A stretch of 64,000 nt of DNA from Blasia pusilla (Eukaryota; Marchantiophyta; Marchantiopsida; Blasiales): NCBI GenBank assembly GCA_050084515.1, contig CM114272.1, forward strand, positions 41,726,001 to 41,790,000. The letters run 5' to 3'. The position numbers and the translations under genes were made by a program. A model generated the notes under the pieces. It was not told the DNA's origin. It ran no database searches and worked only from the letters and a program-made list of their open reading frames with translations. Positions 33,150 through 43,539 of the stretch are shown in pieces; the first letter of the stretch is position 1, and each line of letters begins with the position of its first letter.

Positions 33150-33968
33150 TCATATCTTGGTTAGTTGACAAGTAGAGTTATACTATGTTGTTGACATAGA
33201 GGGTGAGATGGTCATTTGAATGTAACTTTGTCATAAGATGTCGAATGAGGTTAGCGATAGGTCAATTACGTCGGGAATATTTTTTCTAACCATTTCCCTA
33301 TTTTGGTCTAAGTCAATCAAGTGTATGCATACAGGTCATCGTTTGGAGGCTGTTTTTGGGGGAAGAGCCAAAAGGCTCCTCTGAAGGCTAGAAGAGAGGG
33401 AGAGATGATTTTCTTGAGCCGTCTTTCTCATGTTGGGCAAAAGGAGCACATTTCTTACTTTATGTATATGAACAGGAACTAGCGTACGGATTCCCTCTTA
33501 GTAGAGGGCAGATGTGGCTCGATATGTTGATGTGAATTCAAGAGTGGAGTTGGATGTGTGAACCATTTTTACTCTGATTTTGCATGAGAACGATGTGAGG
33601 GAATAAGGGGGAATTTGTTATATGCAAGTAGGCAGGGGAGTTGCCTTGGTAGGGAGTCCTTGGAGACATTGGTTGGCGTTTGGGTTGTTAGTTTTTTGTT
33701 TGGAAGGCCATATGCGGAAGCATTATCCATCTTTCTTAGATTTTGCTGTTGCAAGCTGACGGAGGACACCAGTAGATTGTAGGGCAAGAAGTGTGGTGGC
33801 GAGTGTTTGCAAGTGAGCATCGTCGAGAAGCGACAAGTGAAGGGAAAGAGAGGAGGTCAAGTTTGGTCTTGCAGCTGCTCAGGATTAGAGTGAGGTCGTA
33901 GCCACGTAGGTCTAGGATTAGGTCACGGCGTAGCTGGTTAGCTCCTAGTACAGTGGCCAAAGACCACA
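33150..33968 (+). repeat. Degenerate solo LTR-like segment of the element A/C family
   Basis: In inverted orientation this 0.82-kb stretch aligns collinearly with 22005-22873 of element A. Matching blocks include aggttagcgataggtcaat, gaagagccaaaaggct, cgatatgttgatgtgaatt, agtggagttggatgtgtg, tccttggagacattggttgg and ttagattttgctgttgc. It is inserted in the minus-strand CACTA transposase coding region at the WTIQG block. Ends are approximate (..aaagg|tatcatatc and gaccaca|cctag), and no clean target duplication is visible. Confidence 0.75.
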
Positions 33969-33969
33969 C

Positions 33970-35346
33970 CTAGCCCTGGATAGTCCATATGATCATGGAT
34001 CTAAGAAGAAACTTATCTTGGCCTTTAGGAAAAGAACCATCATATGCAACAGTTCCTTTCCAAAGTAGTTGTAACTTGTATACTAATGGAGCTAGATACA
34101 CATCTAAGTTACGAGAAGACACACACTCCTTACCATGAATGATCAAAGCCAATTGGAGAAAGAGTTTCTTTACACACAACCATATTGGAAGATTATATTT
34201 TACCAAAAAAAGGCCAAAATTACCAAACCAAACTTTTATCACTAAAAGGATTTACTCCGTCTAAGGCAAGCCCTAATCAACTACTACAAGGGCTAATTCA
34301 TGAAATCTCGCCAACGTTGATCTATATCTTTTCATGGATGTCTCGAGCATGATGTACCTTACCATCGATATATTTTTATTTTTCGATGTCCATATTATTA
34401 GATCCGTGATAGTCTTCATCTATACATGTGTTTAATTCAGGGAATGATTGGAAAGTGTCTAAGAGCCTTTAGAAAAATCTTAGCCTTTCCTTGCACTTTG
34501 AGCAATACAACAAGTCCTTATGCTCTCCATTGAAGAGCATACAACCATTCCCATAACCATTGGGACAACAATGGATTTGAATGTAATTCAAACCCAACTT
34601 AGTGATCAACATTTTTGCAACATGGTTGTTTCTTGGAACGACATTCTCATTGGGTATGACTTCTATGGTCAAGAATTTTAGGATCTCATCTATAGTGATA
34701 TTTGAGACATTGTAAGTTCGTACATACCACATATGTTTAAGAAAAACATGATGAATGCAAGTTTTCTAGTTTTAGAACCCGTAAATAAGGGTTGAAAAGC
34801 ATGCCTTAACGCATAAGATTGTGCAACCCACTCCTCCTCACCATATCCCATTTCAAAGTGGTCCCCCATCTCAAATGGCACTTGATACTCATCCTCACTT
34901 CTAGGATTTGGTTGTATCTCTGTTGGCAGATCTTGGACATGTCCCATGTCAAAGGTATGGAAGGCCTTGTTGATCATTTCCAAAGGTGGATCACTACTCC
35001 TATGATTTAAATCAGTCATAACATCACCCTCATCGTGAACATTGTGATTATTACCGTGGTGGCCTTCATTTGATTTCCACTCCTTATCTGATGAGTCAAA
35101 ATCATTAGGATTTACCCAAATTCCTTTGGGAGGATATCTCTTATTTTTAATGAGGTGCTTTTCTACAATTTGTAGTAACAAAAATTTTTTAGCGCTGCAT
35201 TCATTAAACAAGAATCTTAGTTTCTTCAAACCAAGAACTCTAGCTCCTTCCTTCTCTCTATGCCAGATCTTTTCATCATGGGCAGAAATCCTCCCAACAT
35301 CATTTAGACCTTGCCTAGCTCTTTCAAGTTGCCTCGTTGTCTCCAT
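33970..35346 (-). pseudogene. CACTA transposase (TNP2 / transposase_21 type)
   Basis: Minus-strand blocks in TNP2 order. The N-terminal block has HAFQPLFTGSKTRKLAFIMFFL (34690-34830). Next is AKMLITKLGLNYIQIHCCPN, then GCMLFNGEHKDLLYCSKC (34469-34732), the family zinc-like segment. The core block has NLPIWLCVKKLFLQLALII, LDVYLAPLV and FLLRSMIIWTIQG (33970-34242). TNP2 proteins cut and rejoin CACTA element ends. The coding sequence is broken by frameshifts between blocks and truncated where the A-family LTR-like segment is inserted, directly after WTIQG. The normal continuation (around the WST-type motif) was not found to the left. A different element from the CACTA at 12.6-25.3 kb. Confidence 0.75.
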
Positions 35347-35885
35347 TCTAATAGACCAAACAATATGTGTGAAAATAGGCTACATAATATAGAACTCTCG
35401 TTCATTTACATCTATTTTTCATGTGTTCTAAGGGATGATACAATTTTACGTCAGTTGCATGACATCTTCTATCAGTAGGAGATATCAACCAAAATAACTA
35501 TTTTAGACATCTATTTTTCTCTATAGGTACTTAGTGGTTAGATCACAAATAATAGCAAAGTCGTGAATCTCCCTACCTCCCCGATTCAAACATTGCTACT
35601 ACCAGCTACATCATGGATCTAAAAAATAGATAACGAGTCAAATATGGAACATCATCAAACAACCTTCATTCACCGTTCCACCAAGGAGCTAAAGCTTCAT
35701 CAAGATTAGGGCAAATATGATATTTGATAGCCTCATCCACTTCAATTGAACACCAATTTCGACAAATGAGGTCTTTTAGAAAACCGAGTTTGTTCTAATA
35801 TGATTATTAGCACACTAGGACATAGTGTAATGGGAGTACAAGTAAGGTTTTACTCTCTATGTCAACCATATTTATGGCTTAGGGT

Positions 35886-36173
35886 TTATGGGTTAAGGTT
35901 GAAGTTTATGGCTTCGGATGCTAGAACTGAGTCATGTGGACACAACATTGGTTTTTCACTACTATTCTTCCATTTTTTTACATCCCAATTTTGATATCTC
36001 CTACTTAGGGCTATGTTCCCTCTTCCAAATGTATTCATTGGCCACCAATACTGAATTCTGAAATTTGTATCTTCACCAACTCCAACTAGAACTTGGCCCA
36101 TCCATATGGGATATTTGTTTCTTTCTTGTCTTGGTCTAATTATGATAGAGTCTCCAACATTGAAATCTACCAA
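35886..36173 (-). pseudogene. SH3/BAH-like domain fragment of a transposon protein
   Basis: A minus-strand frame reading VDFNVGDSIIIRPRQERNK, then YPIWMGQVLVGVGED and RIQYWWPMN, with RRYQNWDVKKW. The V-G-D, P-I-W-M-G-x-V, Y-W pattern is that of small beta-barrel domains found in plant transposon proteins, often C-terminal. It precedes the TNP2 transposase on the same strand. Its relation to that element is unclear. A further unassigned minus frame (36547-36788, GMPIMHYKMYASNKDWLPNERG) may belong to the same protein. Confidence 0.35.
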
Positions 36174-36789
36174 TGCAACTTATATTTCCTCCACTGATAA
36201 TATATCAACTCTAGGCCTCAATCTAGTGGGCCCACATCAGTGATCTTGATTTGGAGGAATTCCACTGCCAAAGACAATAGGAACTTGAGTGTTGTGTTTG
36301 GTTAGAGGCCAAAATTTTTCCAATATCTCAGAGAACTATGAATCGATGTCATGGGCTATCAAACATGTCCTATTATTCATTTGTTGATGTCTTGTGATAT
36401 AATCGCAGGTTTTGAATCTTGTCCTGAGGGTTTCCATGAGGAAACAATCAGTCCGATTCCTCAATCGTCTTCCTCCACTACCATGCTAGTTGTTGGAACT
36501 CCACCATTGGACCTCTGGAAGACTTTCTTGCCATCTTATCAAAGTACTAAATGTATTGAGATACATCTTTCTTCACATCGGAAAATACCTTCAAGGGTGT
36601 GGGCAGTAAGCGCTTTGGACTCCCAGTAGGGATAAGAGGATGTCTAGTAATTTCATGACGTAAATACACGTCATACCCACGCTCATTCGGCAACCAATCT
36701 TTATTGGAAGCATACATCTTGTAATGCATGATGGGCATACCATCCAAAGATCTAGTAAACTAGAATCGACCTGGCTTCTACAATCCATA

Positions 36790-37630
36790 CAACTAATTTT
36801 TTGTCTTAGGCCAGATGAAACCTTTCAAGTACTCCTTGAAGTCGAGAATGTCTTGAACCACTTGTGGTGCGGGATTCGATGAGGTGGAGTTAAAAAATTG
36901 TGCCGTAAGATCTTTCAAGGTGTATGCATTGTGTCATCGCAAAGTTCCTAAAAACTTACTAAACATAGTATCAACATCTTCGTGAGTGTGCCCAGGGATG
37001 AGAAAGCCAAGTGAATCTCTTCGAATATCTCCTTGTGAACCAGAAGGGCCAAGTATGCCATGACATAAATATTTTTGTTATCTTTTTCAGAGTTATCCAT
37101 TTGCACATTCAGAATCTCACGCAACCTCCTTGGTCCCTCTTCGGTAGACTCCGTGAACCTATAAGCTGGACAAAGTTATCCATCAAGTTTTTCCATCCCT
37201 TTTAAGAATCGAGTGGGAAGTGGAGTTAGGAAAGGCCCATCAAAGAATTCTTGTATTTCACCACGGGGGTTTTCCAAACTCCCGAACAACTTTTCCAATT
37301 GTCCAATTAGATCCTTGCCTGTACACTCCTATGTCAAATTTAGCAATTGCACACGGTCCATGCCCATGAGTCAATATACCTGCAATAAGAAAAAGAGTGA
37401 GTAAAAGTTAATTCAACTTAACATTCAAGTACCTAAAGAAGGTACCATTTCTCCAAATTGGGTACTTGCGGCAAGTAACACATGCGTTCGCAAGTTGCAT
37501 TAGGCAAGAAATGTAAGAAATGTAATGCCCTATGAGAAATTTATTTCCAATTCATGGATCAGGTATAGACTGATCTCTTTCTCCTTAGGGAATTTTTTTG
37601 GGTATGGAGTAAAAATGGGAACTTAAGTCC
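36790..37630. other. Probable CACTA-element debris, unassigned
   Basis: AT-rich sequence between the transposon protein fragments and the chromovirus left LTR. No motif or terminus recognised. Confidence 0.3.
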
Positions 37631-37635
37631 TATTA

Positions 37636-38625
37636 TGTCGCGCCCCTACTCTCCTTGAACGTCAATCTTTATTGTTGCGAAAGCGTACGTTCAGTAGGAC
37701 ACGATCTCATCGCTGATCTGGATCCAAACACGCACTCTCGTTAGTCGGGTCTCGGTCAACCAGCGTTCCAACCCACCGAGTTCTCAACTCGGCGTCTCAT
37801 CAAGCTCAACCTCCCTTACTTCATAGTTTCCAAAACATGGGAAGTCCTTCAAGGCTTGGAACAGACTTCGTGATTAGTCCAAGAACCTAAAACGGCACTT
37901 GCGCGCCTAGCGATCCCAATTGTTCAACGGACCTCGTGTGAGTTCCAAACCAAGACCCAAGTAATTGAGTCGCGGGGTGAAATCCAAGAGGGATGTCTAA
38001 AATTGCCTCCATAGACTTGGTTCAGGTTTTCCAACCCAACCCCAAACTCTCGATCCGTTCCAAGCCCTTGAGCCGCCCCGTGGCGCCCAAAGTGGGGTTC
38101 AAGTCCCAAGCACTCTTGGAGACCTTCTCCCTTTACTTGTACTTCTGGGGTTCTCCAATAACCCCCCCTCCTTTGGAAAGGGAGGGTCGGGCCCTTCGTT
38201 GTGGCCCTCAATCCGACTCTACTTACAGTTGTTTCCGGGTTTTTTCTCACCCGCTGCTTATGCGTTTGCAGAGATCTTTAGTGCGTTTGAACCATCTTTC
38301 CATAAGTTTTCCAACGCACCCTTTTTTGGTCCAAACGCATCTTGGCGCTAAAAGTTATGGCCATAAATACAGTCGGAAACTCTCAAACGCTAGTGGCGTT
38401 CCAAATCCGGATTCTTCCTTTGGCAACCCACTTCTTTCAAGTCTTGTTCCGCGTTTGGTTCAGGTTTCTCAATTGCGACCATAACATCTAAAATGCGAAG
38501 CCTTGATTGCGTCTTGTCTCTTGTCTCTTCTTAGAGACCACTCCAACGCGCAAACCATCTTAGCGTGAGCCCGCTAATGTTCCCATGTTTGGCTTTGGCA
38601 CTCGTTTGGTCATGAGGGCGCAACA
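37636..38625 (-). repeat. 3' LTR of element B
   Basis: A 990-bp repeat starting tgtcgcgcccctactctcc on the plus strand and ending gagggcgcaaca. It shares long identical blocks with the right LTR (for example gcgtttgcagagatcttta and gttatggccataaatac). Confidence 0.9.
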
Positions 38626-38638
38626 CTCACCCCTCTTT
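38626..38638 (-). other. Polypurine tract of element B
   Basis: Minus strand AAAGAGGGGTGAG directly abutting the 3' LTR, the position and composition of a plus-strand primer for reverse transcription. Confidence 0.75.
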
Positions 38639-39299
38639 AGAGGTTGATGCCCTCATCAACGAAAACCTTTGTTATGTCAAGTCTCCTAGGAAGCCTACCC
38701 CTTGACATTGAATTGCGTTCTGGTGGCTAACCCGCAATTCCTCTTAGTCTACAGTTGTCGCTTTGCACCACTTAGAATTATTAGCCTCACCTCTTTGATA
38801 AGCCTAGATTCGTTCCAAAGAACTAACCTATCAAATAAGCTAATTAAGTGTGCAACCTTAGACTCTTCTGGCTCATTCTTATAAACATCACACCTGTTTA
38901 CCTGGTCTACAAATTGTACTATTATTGGGTCGCTCTCGCATTCGACTTAGGCGCATCACTAAGTTTACTTATGTAGCCACAAGTGAGATCATCCCAAGCC
39001 CCAAGACAGATTCATCTGCCCCGCCGACGCTAGGGCGAGCCCGAGTGTAATCCAACACAAGGTCCTGTTCTAGATGCTTATCCACACACGAGCTCTTACC
39101 TCAAATACTCCTTGTCTTTCCTCTTGACTTACATCCTAAGCCTATGATGAACGACTCATAGCCATGCGTGCACTACCACATACACATTGCAATCAACTCT
39201 GCATCGAATCTCCAAATCCATATACTCCTTTATTGCAACACTAGCATATTCTAGTTACAACGGCCTTTGGCCCAAGATTCCAATGGGTACAAGTCACGT

Positions 39300-39831
39300 C
39301 TCTAGCTTCTCCTCGTACTAACGTATGTGCTTCGCTTGGGTTCGCTTGAAGTCTCGCAACAACTCTTGCGCGTGTTTCAAATCAGCCTCCGCAATCCAAG
39401 TCGCCTCCTTCATATGGTAGCCCTTTCATTTAACCAAGTATTCGTACTTGTTGGCCTGACGCCTCGAACGTAAGATGGTCTCCACCTCAAACTCCGGCTC
39501 TTCATTTATGAATACTGGGTGTGGTCTCACCACCTGTCTCCGCTCCAAACGTCCATTATCTTGAAGATATTTCTTCAACAATGACACATGAAAGGTCAGG
39601 TGAATCTTGAACTCGTCCGGCAGCCCCAATGTATACACCTCCTCAAACGGGTTTGCCACAATCACATACGGTCCAACATACTTGGCAGAAAGTTTTGCAG
39701 AAAACTCTTTCGGAAGAGTGAGATTCTTCACACTCAACCACACTTGCTCTCCAACTTGGAATCGTACTTGGCGCCGACTCTTGTTAGCATGCTTAACGTA
39801 CCTCATTTGAGCCTTTGCAAGACTTCGCCTT
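39300..39831 (-). pseudogene. Integrase C-terminal domain and chromodomain (element B)
   Basis: The minus strand continues the integrase of element B after the nested insertion. It has SLAKAQMRYVKHANKSRR, FQVGEQVWLSVKNL, GLPDEFKIHLTFHVSLLKKY, then a chromodomain reading EFEVETILRSRRQ, YEYLVK, stop, KGYHMKEATWIAEADL. The stop (TGA, 39423-39425) replaces the conserved Trp of the LVKWKGY motif that forms part of the methyl-lysine cage. Chromodomains in chromoviruses bind histone marks and direct integration to heterochromatin (established for the group). Confidence 0.8.
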
Positions 39832-40139
39832 TGTCGTGCGCATACACATCGCTACACAACATACATCGCTGTCACTGAACACACACACAAACACGCATGA
39901 TCCCATGCTAACTCATGGCATCCAAACAACGAGAAAAGAAGTACCAAAATATCTCCAATCACCCTCCTAGCTGGTGGTTAGGTCCCTCTAACTCCAGATA
40001 GCCATCTATCCCTACCTACCATGACATACATCTCTCGGACGCTAAGAGCAAGAAGGCCGTGTGCTCATGTGGCCCCATTGTTAGTCGCCTCCTTGTCATC
40101 CATATCATAGACACAAGTCGGAATGTAGAACTACCTTCT

Positions 40140-41400
40140 CTATGTACATCTGGGACACATCCATTGTCCCTGAGGAACCCTAGTGAGAGGTGGCGTCAAA
40201 CATGCCATATGCCATCCTCTCGAACACCCATCATAGACTAGCATCGTGGCCGCACCACGGGCAGAACCACACAACATACAACGCAAGCCTGCAGGAACTA
40301 CTGCTAAGCTCGGATCTACTGTACCATCAATGTTAGGAAGGTGATATGGCGCACAATTACGCACATGGTCCTTCCATACCATACCATTGCGTCCCTCCAG
40401 CAAGAGAACACCCGATGGCAAAATGTCACGCACTCTCAGGATAGTGCGCCATGCAGTCACATTCAACGTCGTCGGTGCCGTCTGCTGCAAGTAGACAAAA
40501 TCTCCCTGATGAAACCTCCGGATAGTTGGTTGATAACCACCAACCCGAATAGTTGCATACCTCAACGTATCCCGATGCTGTGCAATCGTCAAGTTCTCGA
40601 ACGCCATGGGCATCACTCTCCGAAATAACTCATCCCTCTGAGAACATGCTCGCACCCATACATCTGGGTCATCAAGGTCCAGCATCTCACCAGCATCTTG
40701 ACGAATGGCCGCAGGTAAATCTGGCTCTCGGCCATAAAGTAGCAAGTACGGTGAAAAAGACGCTAAGGATGCCTACCTGCTGAATCTGTATCCCATCGCC
40801 AACCATGGCAACTAGAGGTCCCAATCTCCTAGGTGACCTCTCTGCAAGCCATACTTGCGTTAACCCCTCTTCACTGTCTGCACCACTCTCTCCGCTAATC
40901 CATCCGCCTCGGGATGATCTCGCGAAGTCGTGCGGTGGTCTATCAGCGCCTGATCACACAAGGCCTGGAACTCACCGCGAAACTCGGTACCCTGGTCTGT
41001 CAACACCTCAGCCGGTGGGCCATAATGACTCAGCACTCTGTCAAGGAAGGCATAAGCTAATCTCTCACTCGCTTTGTCAGGCAATGCAACCAACTCGATC
41101 CACTTCGAGAAGTGCTCGACCATCACCAACACATAACGACTGTGACGCTCCGTCAAGGGCAAAGGTCATGCAAAATCCAAACTCCATCTATACCCTAAGC
41201 CCATGATCGGTAACGGATGCAACTATGGAGTCGGAGCATTGAACGATGCTCGGACCCGATCACACACCATGCACCTGGCAACAAACTTCTGAACGTCAGT
41301 CTACATGCCTCGCCACCAATACTGAATCTGGAGCAAGCTGTACGTCCGCTTCACCCCAAAGTGACCCAAATCCTCGTGGGCATGCTGCACTAGTCGTGCT
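40140..41400 (-). pseudogene. Integrase with C-terminal PHD finger (element C)
   Basis: The catalytic-core frame (40860-41162) has HSRYVLVMVEHFSKWIELV, VLTDQGTEFRGEF and HPEADGLAERVVQTVKRG, giving the second Asp and the Glu of the DDE triad. After a gap with stops, a clean 201-codon frame (40140-40745) holds the C-terminal region (FHQGDFVYLQQTAP, MVWKDHVRNCAPYHLP) and a PHD finger at 40146-40280. The finger reads CMLCG, MLVYDGCSRGWHMACL, PPL, VPQGQWMCPRC. All C4HC3 ligands are present except the third Cys (Tyr in VYDGC). The N-terminal HHCC part lies in broken frames near 41220-41400. The PHD replaces the chromodomain of chromoviruses. Confidence 0.8.
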
Positions 41401-41402
41401 CT

Positions 41403-43214
41403 CTACAAAGGATGTGGCACTACGCGTACTCTGCCATCCTCCCAAACCCTCAAAACATGTGTCCCCTCCCAACGGAACCGTCTGGCCCGTTGTAGGATCC
41501 GATCCCGCTCTCTAGCATCCATGGTGCTTGCAACGCTGCCAGTACGAAGGTACTCCAAGACTACTCCATCATCATGAATATCTCGGCCACTTGTCGTGTC
41601 CTCACTCGCCTCGGGATCCAAGGACTCTCCACTAGACCTCACTATCGAAGTCTCCACACTCTGGCTCTCCATAGCCAACATGCCTAAATAGGCTGACGCG
41701 TGCCATCCTGGCACCGACTCCTCATCACTCTCTCCATGCCATCGAGCTCCAGTTGTATCTCGCTGACTCGGGCATGGGTTACGACTCAACCCATCTGCAT
41801 CCTGGTTGAGCATCCCAGGTCTATGTACCACCTGATAATCATACTCCTCCAACAACAGAGCCCATCTCGCAAGCTTCCCCGTAAGCTTGTCGGACTCCAT
41901 CAACCACTTCAGTGGTTGATGATCAGTGATGATGGTAAAGGGGTTGCCGAATAAGTAACACCTGAAATGCGTGACAGCGCACACCGCAGCCAAGCACTCA
42001 CCCTCATAAGAGCTGTACTTCGCCTCTGCAGCGTTGTTCGAGCAGCTAGTGTAAGCCACCACAAACTCTCTACCCTCATCATCATGTTGGGTGAGCACCG
42101 CTCCAAGCCCCAACATGCTCCAATCTGTGTGCAACTGGTAAGGACGCCCCCTGATCGGTCTCCTCAAGATGGGTGCAGACGTCAACCTGTCCTTGAGCAA
42201 CTGAAATGCTCGCTCCTGCTCATCCCCCAAGTGCCACTCGTGATCCACTTTGGTCAGCAAGGTCAGCGGCTTCGCAATCGAACTGAATCCCTTGACGTAT
42301 CGTCGATAGAAGTTCGCCAATCCCATGAATGCACGAACACGGCTCACATCTGTAGGGCGTGGACTGCCTGAGATAGCCTCTACCTTCGTCTGCTGAACAC
42401 CAAGCCCCCCTAGGTATATCGTATGACCCAAGTACTCAATCTGGTCGTAGAAGAACTTGCACTTGCCTAGATGTAGCTTCAGCCCATGTAATTGCAATCG
42501 TCGAAACACCTCCTCTAGATGTTGCTCATTCTCCTCAGCCGTGGCCCTAAAGACTACGATGTCATCAATATAATACCTAGCAAAATCCAAACCAGCCAAG
42601 ATCCTATCCATGACCCTCTGAAACTCAGCCGGGGCGTTCTTTAACCCAAATGGTAAGAACCGCCACTGGTACAAACAATCCTTCCGGTGAGGATCGATGC
42701 CCCAAAATGCCGTCGTCTGCCTGTCCTCCAATCTGATAGGCAGCTGATGGTATCCGGCTCGCAAATCCAATGAATGGAAGACGTTTGCGTGACCAATCGC
42801 ATCAAAGATCTTCTCAGGGGTGGGCATGGCATACCTATCGGACTTCGTCTGCCGATTGATAGGTCGGTAATCCCCACACATCCGCCTATCCGTCCAGTTG
42901 CCATGCACATCCTTCTTGGCGGGCATGATAGTGGCAGATGCATGCTCCCCATGCGACATCTCCACTAGTCCTGCTCCAACCAAGTCCTGCCTCCTACTCT
43001 GAATCAGAGCCCTCTCCATATCACTGTACCTGTAGGGTCGTCGGAAGATCGGCATATCACTCGACAGCTCAATGCGGATCCCCGGTCCCTTCAGCGTACC
43101 CAAATCCTCCATGCTTAATGCAAAGGAACTCCTATAACTCTTGAGAAACTGATGTATTCGGCCCCGCTCTCCTCCTGTCAACTTAGGGCCCATATCTGGC
43201 TCCCAAGTCTCCAT
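41403..43214 (-). CDS. Reverse transcriptase-RNase H, open 603-codon frame (element C)
   Basis: Uninterrupted frame within the polyprotein. RT has GNWTDRRMCGDYRPINRQT (residues about 127-145), FHSLDLRAGYHQLPIRLED, LYQWRFLPFGLKNAPAEFQR and active site YYIDDIVVF near residue 240, with both Asp intact. The connection has GLANFYRRYVKGFSSIAKPL. RNase H has LHTDWSMLGLGAVL, SYEGECLAAV and FTIITDHQPLKWLM, ending LNQDADGLSRNP. A tether of about 120 residues leads to a WEGTHVLRV block before the integrase. It copies element RNA into DNA. Its openness contrasts with the broken Gag and methyltransferase around it. The true start is unknown because it is part of a polyprotein. Confidence 0.85.
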   Translation of the reverse strand: METWEPDMGPKLTGGERGRIHQFLKSYRSSFALSMEDLGTLKGPGIRIELSSDMPIFRRPYRYSDMERALIQSRRQDLVGAGLVEMSHGEHASATIMPAKKDVHGNWTDRRMCGDYRPINRQTKSDRYAMPTPEKIFDAIGHANVFHSLDLRAGYHQLPIRLEDRQTTAFWGIDPHRKDCLYQWRFLPFGLKNAPAEFQRVMDRILAGLDFARYYIDDIVVFRATAEENEQHLEEVFRRLQLHGLKLHLGKCKFFYDQIEYLGHTIYLGGLGVQQTKVEAISGSPRPTDVSRVRAFMGLANFYRRYVKGFSSIAKPLTLLTKVDHEWHLGDEQERAFQLLKDRLTSAPILRRPIRGRPYQLHTDWSMLGLGAVLTQHDDEGREFVVAYTSCSNNAAEAKYSSYEGECLAAVCAVTHFRCYLFGNPFTIITDHQPLKWLMESDKLTGKLARWALLLEEYDYQVVHRPGMLNQDADGLSRNPCPSQRDTTGARWHGESDEESVPGWHASAYLGMLAMESQSVETSIVRSSGESLDPEASEDTTSGRDIHDDGVVLEYLRTGSVASTMDARERDRILQRARRFRWEGTHVLRVWEDGRVRVVPHPL

Positions 43215-43539
43215 CGTGACTACGGTAGGACTCTCCGGAGCGGGTATTGGTGGTTGCTATGGTGCAACCCCGTCTCGAACAACAACACTCGGCCGCTCTC
43301 CTGCAGCCAACTACAAACTCTGATCTCTTCCACGTGCAGTGCCCGAAACCACGCTCGATGTTGTGGCTATCATCTCCTTGCGTACCTTCAAAACATCCCA
43401 AGAAGTCCAAGGGTGTCTCTCCCGATCTCCCCTGGTGCGTAGATCTCCTCGGGTCTTGCCCCCAGCCACTGCCTCCACCATCTCGGTAGGCATGGGGCTC
43501 ACCAACGCAACTGTGATGTGATCTGTCGCGATCTCATCG

